In this document: one piece after another, positions 16,271-24,568 of the stretch
Numbering within the stretch: the stretch's first letter is position 1
How the letters are laid out: each line of letters starts with the position of its first letter
Assembly (NCBI GenBank): GCA_003021085.1
Contig: PXRE01000023.1
Coordinates: 1-64,000 of the forward strand
Length of the DNA: 64,000 bases
Origin: Halobacteriales archaeon QS_1_68_20
GTDB taxonomy: Archaea; Halobacteriota; Halobacteria; Halobacteriales; PXRE01
Direction: 5' to 3'
Translations under genes and position numbers: made by a program
Notes under the pieces: generated by a model
Seen by the model: only the letters and a program-made list of their open reading frames with translations
What the model was told of the DNA's origin: nothing
Databases searched by the model: none

Positions 16271-17266
16271 CTACGCGTACCCCAGCGCCCGCAACCGCTC
16301 GCGGGCCAGCTCCTCGTCGTAGACCGTCTCCCCCGCCGGGTCCTCGGCCACGACGTCACGCCGGTCGCTCCCCTCGCGCACCAGCCACGGCACCGTGACC
16401 AGCGAGTCGGCGTAGACGCCCAAGGGGTGGCCCCACTCCCGGACCGGGACGGGCCCGACGCGCTCGCCGAAGAGGTTTCCGTGGTCGCTGGTGACCACCA
16501 CGCGCCCGTCCAGGCCGTCCACCAGGCGACGGACCTCCGGGAGCGCACGGTCCAGGTTCGCCTCGTACCACTCGCGCAGTTGCTCGGCGGTGGCGTCGAC
16601 TTCGCCTGCCGCCACTGCGTCCCAGAACGCCATCGTGCCGTACTCGAAGTTGGGCGCGTCGGGGAACGGGTAGTGTGGCTGGAGGTAGTGGACGACGATG
16701 CGCTTGCGTGGGAACCGCTCGGCGGCCGCCAGCGCGGCGTCGGTGGTCGTCTCCGCGTGGACCGTCCCGGCGTCGTGGTCGAAGCCGTCGACCCAGACGT
16801 GCTCGACGTCGTGAAGATCGAGGGCCTCCCGGAAGACGTACGGCTGGACGTTCGCGGTCACGTAGACGGTGTCGTGCAACCGGCGGTTGGCGAAGTTACC
16901 CCACAGGAACTCGACGGTGTGGCTCCCCCGCGAGCGCCGCCGCTTCAGGTCGCCGGGCAACGAGTCGGCTCGCGCCGCCAGCGAGTCGTACCGGCAGGCG
17001 TCGAGCACGACCAGCACGCCCCAGTCCGCGTCGACCACGTCGACGCCGCTGGGGTCGTGGGTGCGCCGGCCGAGTCGCCGGTGGTACGCGCGGTTGGCCC
17101 GCCTGGCGAGGCGGTGGGCCAGCGGGAGCGAGGGACCGGATTCCCCGGCGTCGGCGGCGCCGTCACCCTGCTCGCTCGTCTCGTCGGTCGCCTCGTCGGT
17201 CGTCCCTTCCACCGTCTCGCCGTTCGTCGCGTCGACCGCCTCGGCGTCGGACTCCGTGCGGGCCAT
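16271..17266 (-). CDS. Alkaline-phosphatase-fold (sulfatase-like) hydrolase
   Basis: The first 45 residues are an acidic, Thr/Glu/Asp-rich tail with no signal peptide. The core carries AlkP-superfamily metal motifs: VLVVLDACRYDS (first Asp and nucleophile region), HYLQPHYPF and VVVTSDHGNLFGE followed by EWGHP. The family acts on phosphate, sulfate or phosphoglycerol esters; the substrate cannot be named. In haloarchaea such proteins often accompany cell-surface glycan genes, but none are adjacent here. It is 331 aa. The stop codon of the neighbouring pduO gene lies directly upstream, so the two may be co-transcribed. Confidence 0.75.
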   Translation of the reverse strand: MARTESDAEAVDATNGETVEGTTDEATDETSEQGDGAADAGESGPSLPLAHRLARRANRAYHRRLGRRTHDPSGVDVVDADWGVLVVLDACRYDSLAARADSLPGDLKRRRSRGSHTVEFLWGNFANRRLHDTVYVTANVQPYVFREALDLHDVEHVWVDGFDHDAGTVHAETTTDAALAAAERFPRKRIVVHYLQPHYPFPDAPNFEYGTMAFWDAVAAGEVDATAEQLREWYEANLDRALPEVRRLVDGLDGRVVVTSDHGNLFGERVGPVPVREWGHPLGVYADSLVTVPWLVREGSDRRDVVAEDPAGETVYDEELARERLRALGYA

Positions 17267-17800
17267 TCAGTAGGTGGGACTGCGTTCCTCGACGCCCTCG
17301 CGCTGGTTGACCAGGCGGGCGAAGGCGAACAGCGCGTCCGAGAGGCGGTTGAGGTAGGCGACGGCCGTCTCGTCGATCTCCTCGTCGTTCGCCAGGGCGA
17401 CGGCACGGCGCTCGGCCCGCCGGCAGACCGACCGGGCGTGGTGCAGGCGGGAGCCGGGTTCGGCGCCGCCGGGGAAGATGAACGACTGGAGCGGTTCCAG
17501 TTCCTCGTCGGCTTCGTCGATCCAGGCTTCGAGGGCCTCGACGTGTTCGTCGCGGATGGTGGGCGTGTCGGTGTCGTCGTCCGGCGTGGCGAACTCCGCC
17601 TGGACGATGTGGAGGTGGTTCTGGACCTCGCCGAGCCACTCGTCGACGTCGTCGTAGCCCGTCGGGTACGCGAGGCCGACGACCGCGTTGACCTCGTCGA
17701 CCGTCCCGTAGGCCTCCACCCGGGGGCTGGTCTTGCTGACGCGGTCGCCCCCGCGGAGGTCGGTCTTCCCCTCGTCGCCGCGACGGGTGTAGATCTTCAT
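17267..17800 (-). CDS. pduO: Cob(I)alamin adenosyltransferase, PduO type
   Basis: The enzyme transfers adenosine from ATP to cob(I)alamin, producing the AdoCbl used by NrdJ and methylmalonyl-CoA mutase. The ATP-binding N-terminus is MKIYTRRGDEGKTDL; the family helix SRLHHARSVCRRAERR and the C-terminal YLNRLSDALFAFAR are present. I chose the ATG at 17800 because the conserved family start is MKIYT; an upstream in-frame ATG at 17839 adds 13 residues. Length is 177 aa, normal for the family. It lies one codon from the AlkP-fold gene on the same strand. Confidence 0.92.
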   Translation of the reverse strand: MKIYTRRGDEGKTDLRGGDRVSKTSPRVEAYGTVDEVNAVVGLAYPTGYDDVDEWLGEVQNHLHIVQAEFATPDDDTDTPTIRDEHVEALEAWIDEADEELEPLQSFIFPGGAEPGSRLHHARSVCRRAERRAVALANDEEIDETAVAYLNRLSDALFAFARLVNQREGVEERSPTY

Positions 17801-17892
17801 GTGGGGTGGTGGGTCGGCCGCGTACTTGAACGCTGTCACGAACGAAGCTGTACCGAGTCTCTTTTGAACACTACTTGTTCTGTCACTACGTC

Positions 17893-18028
17893 GAAAGCCC
17901 CCGGGCGGCTTCGGTCGCTATACGGTACCTCGGTCGGCAACACGGAGAAAGCCCCCGGCGGGCTTCGGTCGCGGTCTAACGAGTTTTTTCCGACACTGCG
18001 TCGAAAGCCCCCGGCGGGCTTCGGTCGC
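17893..18028. repeat. Three 26-bp direct repeats
   Basis: Copies at 17893-17918, 17947-17972 and 18003-18028 begin GAAAGCCCCCGG and end GGCTTCGGTCGC; the last two are identical and the first differs by one shifted base. Spacers are 28 and 30 bp. Part of the unit recurs at 18429-18436 (inverted) and 57829-57838, so this is a dispersed haloarchaeal intergenic repeat, not a CRISPR array. Confidence 0.8.
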
Positions 18029-18079
18029 GCGCCTCGTTGTGCTCCTCGTCGCTTCTTCACTTCGTTCAGTCGCTCCTGC

Positions 18080-18436
18080 GGTGCTCACTTCGTTGCGTTA
18101 CTCGCCCCTCGCGCGCGTTGCTCGCGCGCGCCGTCCGGCTGGTTGGGGGTTATATGAACATATGTGCATATTTTCATATATGCCCGAGCAACCGCCACGG
18201 CGCGCGCTGGCGCGGCCTCCGTGCCGCGCCGTACACGTGCGAGGGACGAGTAACGCAAGGAGCGCTCCCAGAGCGCGAGTGAGTAACGCAGTCGGCTGGG
18301 GAGGCTGGTGGTTGCGGCTAGCAGGGCGGGACTGAAAGGGGCCGCGGGCTCGACGACGCCCGGCGACGTAAGCACCGGAAGGAGCGAAGCGACTGAGGAG
18401 CGCAGCGAGCCGCGCGAGTCGAGCGCGCGGGGGCTT
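18080..18436. repeat. Dispersed repeat locus A
   Basis: This composite of GC-rich repeat pieces holds a ...TTACTCGCCCCTCGCGCGCG segment (also at 49512-49545), GGCTGGGGAGG at 18294 (also at 49375, 57962 inverted and 58091) and a 68-bp block at 18363-18430 that matches 57858-57925 with one mismatch, same orientation. Spurious reading frames run through it. Confidence 0.8.
18150..18183. repeat. AT-rich near-palindrome, copy 1
   Basis: TATATGAACATATG and TTTTCATATA flank a GTGCATA centre to form an imperfect 34-bp dyad inside a very GC-rich repeat locus. The same element, in opposite orientation, is at 58198-58232. It is a possible protein-binding site or transposon-derived end. Confidence 0.6.
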
Positions 18437-18818
18437 TCTGGCTGTTGGTGACCAAGCGACCGTGAGAGGAGAGCGCGTTAGAAGGCGACGTATCCGCCGG
18501 CAGGGCGATACCCACGAGCAGCGCTGTCCAGAGCGTAGCGCCGCCGACGACGAGCCTGTCGTCGGATTCGTGGTCCCCGCGGACGAGTAGCGCGACCGCG
18601 CCGCCGAGGTAGGCGCCCACGAGCAGGGCTCCGCCGAACGCGACCGTCGTCTCGACGTTCCTGGCGAACAGTTCGTACCCGACGATCGGGATCGCGGCCA
18701 ACGTCGACGCGACGGTTACTCCGGTCCTGTTCCGGCGAGCGAGTAGCGTCGCCGACGCGAGCGCGCCCACGCCCGGCAACACCACGAACATGAACCCGTA
18801 AAACACGATCAGCAACAC
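18318..18818 (-). CDS. Membrane protein with C-terminus read through a dispersed repeat
   Basis: Residues 1-110 contain four hydrophobic segments (LLIVFYGFMFVVLPGVGAL, VASTLAAIPIVGYEL, VAFGGALLVGAYLGGAVALL, ATLWTALLVGIALPA) and look like a genuine membrane protein. After about residue 115 the frame enters the repeat block at 18363-18436, so the last 50 residues (SLRSFRCLRRRASSS) are repeat-encoded and the original C-terminus is probably lost. The frame is also open upstream of the GTG at 18818 into the adjacent pseudogene, so the N-terminus may be truncated too. Confidence 0.45.
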   Translation of the reverse strand: MLLIVFYGFMFVVLPGVGALASATLLARRNRTGVTVASTLAAIPIVGYELFARNVETTVAFGGALLVGAYLGGAVALLVRGDHESDDRLVVGGATLWTALLVGIALPADTSPSNALSSHGRLVTNSQKAPARSTRAARCAPQSLRSFRCLRRRASSSPRPLSVPPC

Positions 18819-18901
18819 GAGCGGAGGGCCGTCGGCCGACGACTGGAGGGCGACGGCAGGACCGAAGGGGAAGGCGGTATCGACATATCGGTGGCCGTTC
18901 T

Positions 18902-19344
18902 CTACAGTTCCTCTTTCTTCTTCACGGTCGGTCCCAACACGCTCTTGATCTCGACTTCTGATCTCTTGACGTCGGTGGGAATCGAGCTACACGTTACCTG
19001 GCTGTCATGGTCATGATCCGACGTTTCCGTCGAAGACGTGTTTGTGTAGTAAGTTTCGTTCCACTCCTCACATTCGGAGTCGTTCATGTGCATCGCCGTC
19101 GGGTCTTCCGGGTCCATGAGTTGTCCGCCCCATTCGTTGCGGTGATGGAGTCCGTGGGCATGTCCGATTTCGTGGAACCAGTACTTGTACGCAGCGTCTT
19201 TGTCGGAGTAAGTATGGGCATCGTTTATTCTTCGTGGGCTGACACGATCGGAACACCACCAAGTGCGACTGCACCGACACCGATACTCGTCAGGACGTTT
19301 CGCCTGTGCGATCGCGAACGGTTTGTGGTTTTGTTTTGAACCAT
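18902..19344 (-). pseudogene. Remnant of a secreted HExxH zinc metalloprotease
   Basis: From ATG 19344 the minus strand encodes a signal peptide (RSRSHRRNVLTSIGVGAVAL, then VPIVSAHEE) and stops at once. Two bases out of frame the sequence continues as INDAHTYSDKDAAYKYWF followed by HEIGHAHGLHH, a complete metzincin-type HExxHxxGxxH zinc site, and QLMDP, a likely Met-turn. It then runs to a Lys/Glu-rich end at 18902. The whole prodomain and first catalytic half are missing, so this is a deleted and frameshifted gene. The AT-rich composition contrasts with both flanks. Confidence 0.7.
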
Positions 19345-19891
19345 AGTACTCTGAATAAGAGTATTATATAAACATCTTATGTGTGATGATATAACAATTT
19401 ACTATAATTACATAATTATAAAGTCACAATAAATGGGTTTGGGGGTGGCCTTTCCATCACTGATCACGGACGTGCTTCCATCGAGGGATAGTCGAGCAGG
19501 CCGGCCATCGAGCTCACCGTGGATACCGCTAGCCTTACTGAGGTGACGGGTAAGATCGGTATCGTCTAGGGTAATCCGTCAAGGAGCTCTATGTCCAGTC
19601 CGAACCGGGAACGGAATCAACCGACGGACACGGAGGAGACGAGCACGATGACGGTGGTCGATATCGACGGAACTCGTTTGAGAACACGACGGTCGCGGTC
19701 ACAGGGGGCAACACTAGGGGATGCAGACGGTGACTGCAGCGCGGGGGTCACCGAGATGACAGTCGAATCGAAACCCGGGTCGACCAGATACAGAGGTCCT
19801 TTACGGTCCAGGTCGGACTGCCCGTTAGCAGCCAAACACCACCAACGCCGGATCACAGGGGTCCTTATGGACGAGGTACGTATGTCATCCC
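19345..19891. other. Gap with AT-rich promoter-like start, no gene recognised
   Basis: 19345-19440 is very AT-rich and probably held the promoter of the decayed protease. A 107-codon plus-strand frame at 19591-19914 has no recognisable motif or composition typical of haloarchaeal proteins; I do not call it a gene. Confidence 0.4.
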
Positions 19892-21415
19892 TCAACGCTG
19901 AACCGTCAAACTGACCCACCCCGTCGCACCGCGAGGGAACGGCCGAGAATGTTCCCGGGGCTGAACCGTCCCCTCGCCGTCCGTCGCGCGGACGACCACC
20001 TCGTGTTCGTCCTGGGTCGGTTCGAAGTGGTAGACCCACTGCTGCCAGGCGTCGGCTGCGATGCCGGACGCCTCAAGATCAGCGCCGACCGGCAGGCGAC
20101 CGGGCAACCGCTCGGAGAGGTCTGCCTCCTCCCAGGACTCGCCGCCGTCGACCGAGACTTCGACCCGCGCGATGCCCCGGGTCCCGGCGTAGGCGTGGCC
20201 CGCCAGCCTGATCCGGCCGTCGTCGAGGTGGGTGACGTTCTCCTCGTACAGTTTGGCGATGGTGTTGACCGGCCCGGTGCCGTGCCAGCCCTTCTTCTCC
20301 CAGTAGCCCTTCTCCTCGTCTTCCAGCACCTCGATTTCCTCCAGCCACTTGCCGTTGGTCTCGCCCCAGTGGCCCGGCGCCAGCGCCCGGACGGGGAAGC
20401 CGTGGCCCCGCGGGAGGATGCGGCCGTTCATGCCCACGGCGAGCAGGCCCGGTTCCAGGGCGGAAAGCGGGAAGCCGACGTGGTAGCCGTCGACAGCCCG
20501 GAGCATGACGTAGTCGCCCTCCACGCCCGCGCGCTCCAGCAGGTCGGCCACGGGCACGCCGGTCCAGAGGGCGCCGTCAAGTTGCCGGCCGTCGACGTTG
20601 TCGCTGACGCAACGCAGGGTGACGAACCGGTGTTCCATCGGCATCGAAAGCAGGTCCTCGTAGTCCAGTTCCAGCGAGTCCTCGACGGCGCCGGTCACCG
20701 ACAGCGACCACCGCTCGGCGGTCGGGTCGGGCTTCACGGCGTTGATGTCGACCTTGTAGAAGTCCTCGCTGACCAGCGGTTCCAGGCCGCCCACGTCCAG
20801 CGAGCGGTCCTCGGCCAGCGCCAGCAGCCAGTCGGCCTCGCGCTGGGCCTCCTCGTCGAGAATCGCCGACAGCGGCCCCTGCCTGGCGCCGGTGATCGTC
20901 CAGCCGCGGGCCAGCGACAGGCCCGTGAAGCCCACGAGCGCGCCCACGGCCGCGAGCACGGACCGGCGGGACTGCTGGGTCGGGCGGTCCGAGGGCACCC
21001 GCCAGCGGCGCTCGGTGGCCGCGAGGACGACCAGCGGCGGGACCGCGGCCCCCAGCGAGGCGACCATCGCGCCGGTCAGCACGACCGCGAGCAGCCAGCT
21101 GAACGCCCCCGCCGCGACGGCCCCGGTGTAGGGGACCCGCGAGGTGCGGCCCGCCGTTACGGCGGCCCGGGCCAGCAGGACGAACGCCAGTACGGTCAGC
21201 ACGACGACCGGCAGGAACGACAGCGGTTTGGCCAGCGTTCCCAGGTGCTCGATGGCCCAGGCCATCAGCGCGCCGGGCATCGCGTCCCGGAACACGCCGT
21301 AGGCCGGTGCGGCGACGAACCTGGGGGTCCGGCCCCCGAGTCCGAACGACCCCGCGACTGCTCCGGCCCCTGCCAGTCCCGAGACGACCCAGGCCGGGGA
21401 GCGAACGTCGATCAT
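19892..21415 (-). CDS. Membrane-anchored molybdopterin oxidoreductase, sulfite-oxidase family
   Basis: The 507-aa protein has four hydrophobic helices in the first 190 residues, then an oxidoreductase_molyb domain with RCVSDNVDGRQLDGALWTGV (Cys is the molybdenum ligand), DGYHVGFPLSAL and RALAPGHWG, followed by a Mo-co dimerisation domain with an SVDGGESW motif. The family includes sulfite oxidases and membrane YedY/SorA-like enzymes; the substrate is unproven. The catalytic part probably sits outside the membrane, although no separate Tat signal is visible beyond QQSRRSVLAAVGALVG near residue 150. It is monocistronic. Confidence 0.85.
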   Translation of the reverse strand: MIDVRSPAWVVSGLAGAGAVAGSFGLGGRTPRFVAAPAYGVFRDAMPGALMAWAIEHLGTLAKPLSFLPVVVLTVLAFVLLARAAVTAGRTSRVPYTGAVAAGAFSWLLAVVLTGAMVASLGAAVPPLVVLAATERRWRVPSDRPTQQSRRSVLAAVGALVGFTGLSLARGWTITGARQGPLSAILDEEAQREADWLLALAEDRSLDVGGLEPLVSEDFYKVDINAVKPDPTAERWSLSVTGAVEDSLELDYEDLLSMPMEHRFVTLRCVSDNVDGRQLDGALWTGVPVADLLERAGVEGDYVMLRAVDGYHVGFPLSALEPGLLAVGMNGRILPRGHGFPVRALAPGHWGETNGKWLEEIEVLEDEEKGYWEKKGWHGTGPVNTIAKLYEENVTHLDDGRIRLAGHAYAGTRGIARVEVSVDGGESWEEADLSERLPGRLPVGADLEASGIAADAWQQWVYHFEPTQDEHEVVVRATDGEGTVQPREHSRPFPRGATGWVSLTVQR

Positions 21416-21870
21416 TACTGCCCCGGAAGGCCCGGAGCCTCATAGAACCAGCCCTGACCCATCGAACCCGCCATGACCCGTCGCTCGCCCCGGGAGCCTG
21501 GGGCGAGCGACCACGTGCCAACGAGCGTCGGAAGACGACGTGAAGAGCTCACGGCGCAGCGACACCGGCCCCGGCCGCACCCGGTCTCGCGGTATTGTCC
21601 GAGTGGGGCAGGGGGGCAACCGGCGTACCGGGCGGGGTGCCGACCCGGGTGCCGACGCCGCTGCGTTCGCCCGGACGGACGGGAAGCCCATCAACGAGGG
21701 CGACCGTCCATTCGGTTTCAGACCGTTCGAGCCCGAAAACTGAGTTGAACAGTCCGGTCGCTGCCCCCGGAGCCTCGACTCGACGCCAGCGTTCTCGGCG
21801 GCGTCCACGGCCGTTCGGCGATAGGCGGCTTCTAGCCGGACGCGAGTCGGCGTCCGTCGGTCAGCGGCGG
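21416..21870. other. Gap, no gene recognised
   Basis: This 455-bp GC-rich gap lies between two minus-strand genes. Reading frames exist on both strands, but all are Arg/Pro-rich shadow translations with no family resemblance. I see no repeat or RNA gene. Confidence 0.4.
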
Positions 21871-22194
21871 TCAGCCCTCGACCAGTTCGGACGCCACCGT
21901 CTCGGCGTCCAGCAACCTGGGGTCGACCTTGAGCACGTCCATGCCGCGGACGTACTCCGGGAGGGAGTCGGTGGTGTAGACGACCACCCTGAGTTCGCCG
22001 TTGAGGTCCCTGGCGATGGGGATGGCCGTCGCCTGGGAGACGTCGGTCAGCACGAGGAGGTCCGCCTCGTGGACGCCGGCCTCCTCCAGTGCGGGACGGG
22101 TGGCGACGCCGTCGACCCGCCTGAGGTCGACGCCCGCCGCTTCGAGCGCGCTCGCGATGCCGTCGTCGTCCGGTCCGGAGAAGATGCCTTTCAT
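21871..22194 (-). CDS. Small Rossmann-like protein (DUF7126-type), function unknown
   Basis: The 107-aa protein begins MKGIFSGPDDDGIASALEAAGVDL and continues with alternating strand-helix pattern (VHEADLLVLTDVSQATAIPIA, then ELRVVVYTTDSLPEYV), resembling the NAD-binding half of a TrkA-N domain. I recall similar haloarchaeal proteins labelled DUF7126. It has no adjacent operon partner on the strand within 80 bp apart from tctB upstream. Confidence 0.6.
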   Translation of the reverse strand: MKGIFSGPDDDGIASALEAAGVDLRRVDGVATRPALEEAGVHEADLLVLTDVSQATAIPIARDLNGELRVVVYTTDSLPEYVRGMDVLKVDPRLLDAETVASELVEG

Positions 22195-22281
22195 GGTCGT
22201 TCTAGCCGGTGGCCGCCCTTAATCTCCCTGCATCGGCGCCGGCCGCCGTCGGCCGACCGGCCGGGGAACCCCCTCCGGGTG

Positions 22282-22902
22282 TCACAGCAGGTCCCCCAAC
22301 AGGCCCCCGTACAGCGGCGTCTCGATGAGGAAGCCGAACACGACGACGTACGTCACCCACACGACGGCCGTGTAGGCGGCGGTCCGCCGCCACCCGCTGT
22401 CGAGGTTCCGGTGATAGAACGCCCCGACGTACGCGAGCGCCCCGACTGTCATCCCCAGTACGTAGAAACACAGCGGGAGCGCGAGCGTCCACCCGAGAAC
22501 CGCCAGCAGGTCCAGTCGCTCCGTGGCCCCGCCGCCGTCGGTCGTCTCCAGGTGCTCGTCCGCCGACACCGGCGCCTGGTCCCGCCGGCGTTCCATCACC
22601 GGGTGCCGGGAGACGTCGATTACGGCGTCGGTCACCAGCGAGAGCAGTTGCGTCAGCACGAGCACGCCCACCAGGACGAGCGTCGGCACCAGCACCACCA
22701 GCGGCATGAGCCGCGACTCCGGATCGTACTCGAGGGTGGTCCGGAGCAGGAGGCCCGCGCCTCCCAGCAACGCCACCGAGAACAGGTAGTCGACGAACCT
22801 CGCGTCGATTCCGAGGACCCTCCCCGCCAGCGAGTCCGACCGCTCGTCGTCGTCTGCGCCGACCACCCGACTCCGTACCGTACCGCTGGATTCCTCTTTC
22901 AT
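22282..22902 (-). CDS. tctB: Tripartite tricarboxylate transporter, small membrane subunit TctB
   Basis: The 206-aa protein has four predicted helices (YLFSVALLGGAGLLL, LMPLVVLVPTLVLVGVLVLTQLL, LLAVLGWTLALPLCFYVLGM, TAAYTAVVWVTYVVVFGFLI) with the TctB arrangement. I chose the ATG at 22902 (MKEESSG); an upstream in-frame ATG at 22974 would reach the tandem-repeat area. It lies downstream of tctA on the same strand, about 150 bp away. It helps TctA move a carboxylate captured by TctC, driven by an ion gradient. Confidence 0.8.
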   Translation of the reverse strand: MKEESSGTVRSRVVGADDDERSDSLAGRVLGIDARFVDYLFSVALLGGAGLLLRTTLEYDPESRLMPLVVLVPTLVLVGVLVLTQLLSLVTDAVIDVSRHPVMERRRDQAPVSADEHLETTDGGGATERLDLLAVLGWTLALPLCFYVLGMTVGALAYVGAFYHRNLDSGWRRTAAYTAVVWVTYVVVFGFLIETPLYGGLLGDLL

Positions 22903-23008
22903 GGTCGGATCACCCGCCGTGATCACCGGCCCCGGTTCGGGGGACCGACGGGTCACGACCGGACCGAGCATCAATCAAATAGTGTCGTCGGATAATAATA
23001 TTTTCGGT

Positions 23009-23050
23009 AACACTATCGGAACGGGGTGGAACACTATCGGAACGGGGTGG
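23009..23050. repeat. Perfect 21-bp tandem duplication
   Basis: Two identical 21-bp units (beginning AACACTATCGG, ending GGGGTGG) abut, between the tctA stop and the tctB start. The unit size equals two helical turns or seven codons. It may be replication slippage; a second 21-bp tandem pair of different sequence occurs at 49556-49597. Confidence 0.9.
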
Positions 23051-23053
23051 AAG

Positions 23054-24550
23054 TCAAGCCGCGCGCGCCCGCCGGAGCGGCGGCACGACCAGCGAGGCGA
23101 CCACCAGCGCGACGAGGACCAGGGAGATGGGCCGCGTGACGAAGATGGCCGGGTCGCCGTTGGAGATCGCCAGCGACTGGTGGAACGCCGTCTCCGCGAT
23201 CGGTCCCAGGATGACCCCGAGGACGACCGCGATCCGCGAGTAGTCGAAGGCCACGATGGCGAACCCGATCAGGCCGAACAACAGCGTCACGGCCACGTCG
23301 CCGACGCTCCGGTTGATGACGTACGCGCCGCTGACGCTGAACACGAGCACGAACGGGACCAGAAGGTCCGTCGAGAGCCGCGTGATCCGGATGAGGTACC
23401 TGGAGGTGACGATGCCGAGCCCCGAGACGACGAGGTTCGTGATCAGCAGGGCCACGATGATCGTGAACAGGATGTCGAGGTTCTCGTTGAGCAGCTGGCG
23501 GCCCGGCGTGACGCCGTGCAGGAGGAACCCGCTGAGCAACACGACCATCGAGACGCTGCCGGGGATGCCCAGCACGACGGTCGGCAGGATCGCCCCGGCG
23601 TCTTTCGCGTCGTTGGACGCTTCGCTGGCCAGCACCCCGCTCGGGTTGCCCCGGCCGAAACTATCGGGGTCGTCGGAGGTCTTGACCGCCTGGGCGTAGG
23701 CGACGAAGTTGGCGAGCATCCCCCCGACTCCCGGGATCATCCCGATTATCGTCCCGGAGCCGGCAGCCCGGAGGAACAGGACCGGGTGCGCGAGGACGTG
23801 TTTCACGCCGTCCAGCCAGGACCGCCGATCCCCGGACGGCCCGGTGGCTTCGTCCACCTCGATGGAGTCGTCCCGGAGACCGAGCCTGATCGCCTCGGTC
23901 ACCGCGAACAACCCGATCAGCAACGGGAGTACGGAGATGCCCTTCCAGAGGTAGGCGATGTCGTAGGTGTACCGCGTGGCGGTGACCTGGCCCTGGAAGC
24001 CGACGAACCCCAGCATCAGTCCGAACCCGGCGGAGACGAGGCTCCGGTAGAGGTTCCCGCGGCCGACGGTCGCCACGACGGTCAGGCCGCCGACCGCGAG
24101 CCAGAAGAACTCCGGTGGCTGGAAGAGGAAGATCGTCTGGCGGGCCACCGGCACCATCGCGACGATGATCACGAGGCCGAACACCGCCCCGAGCGCGCTC
24201 GCGGTTGCCGAGATGCCGATGGCCTCGTCGGCCCGGCCCTCCTTCGTCATCGGGTAGCCGTCGAAACAGGTCGCGGTGTTCGGTGGCGTCCCCGGGATGT
24301 TGACGAGGATGGCCGTGAGGCTCCCGCCGAAGGCGGTCCCGCCCATCACGGAGACCAGCAGCACCATCGCCTGTGCCGGACTGAGAACGAACGTGAACGG
24401 CAGCAGCAACACCATGGCGACGGCTCCACCCAGCCCCGGGATCACGCCGGTGACGACGCCGATCAGCGCCCCGAGGAAGACGAACAGGATCGTCGGCCAG
24501 GCGAAGACGGTCGACAGGGCGGCCAGTACTGCCTGGACGGTACCCGACAT
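23054..24550 (-). CDS. tctA: Tripartite tricarboxylate transporter, large permease TctA
   Basis: The 498-aa permease has about twelve helices and TctA signatures GVIPGLGGAVAMVLLLPFTF, FGGSLTAILVNIPGTPPNTAT and FDGYPMTKEGRADEAIGI; the second-half repeat GMIPGVGGMLANFVAY is also present. It forms the secondary-active channel of a TTT system. It is 18 bp downstream of tctC and upstream of tctB, on the same strand. TTT systems carry citrate, tartrate, aromatic carboxylates and similar acids; the neighbours favour an aromatic or hydroxy-acid substrate, which is inference. Confidence 0.92.
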   Translation of the reverse strand: MSGTVQAVLAALSTVFAWPTILFVFLGALIGVVTGVIPGLGGAVAMVLLLPFTFVLSPAQAMVLLVSVMGGTAFGGSLTAILVNIPGTPPNTATCFDGYPMTKEGRADEAIGISATASALGAVFGLVIIVAMVPVARQTIFLFQPPEFFWLAVGGLTVVATVGRGNLYRSLVSAGFGLMLGFVGFQGQVTATRYTYDIAYLWKGISVLPLLIGLFAVTEAIRLGLRDDSIEVDEATGPSGDRRSWLDGVKHVLAHPVLFLRAAGSGTIIGMIPGVGGMLANFVAYAQAVKTSDDPDSFGRGNPSGVLASEASNDAKDAGAILPTVVLGIPGSVSMVVLLSGFLLHGVTPGRQLLNENLDILFTIIVALLITNLVVSGLGIVTSRYLIRITRLSTDLLVPFVLVFSVSGAYVINRSVGDVAVTLLFGLIGFAIVAFDYSRIAVVLGVILGPIAETAFHQSLAISNGDPAIFVTRPISLVLVALVVASLVVPPLRRARAA

Positions 24551-24568
24551 GTGTTGGCGATCGGGGTG

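Noticed and set aside
17893-18028. Possible mini CRISPR array (three 26-bp repeats, spacers 28 and 30 bp)
   Set aside because: Repeat pieces recur outside the set (18.43 and 57.83 kb), the spacers share flank-like sequence, and no cas genes or leader are present.
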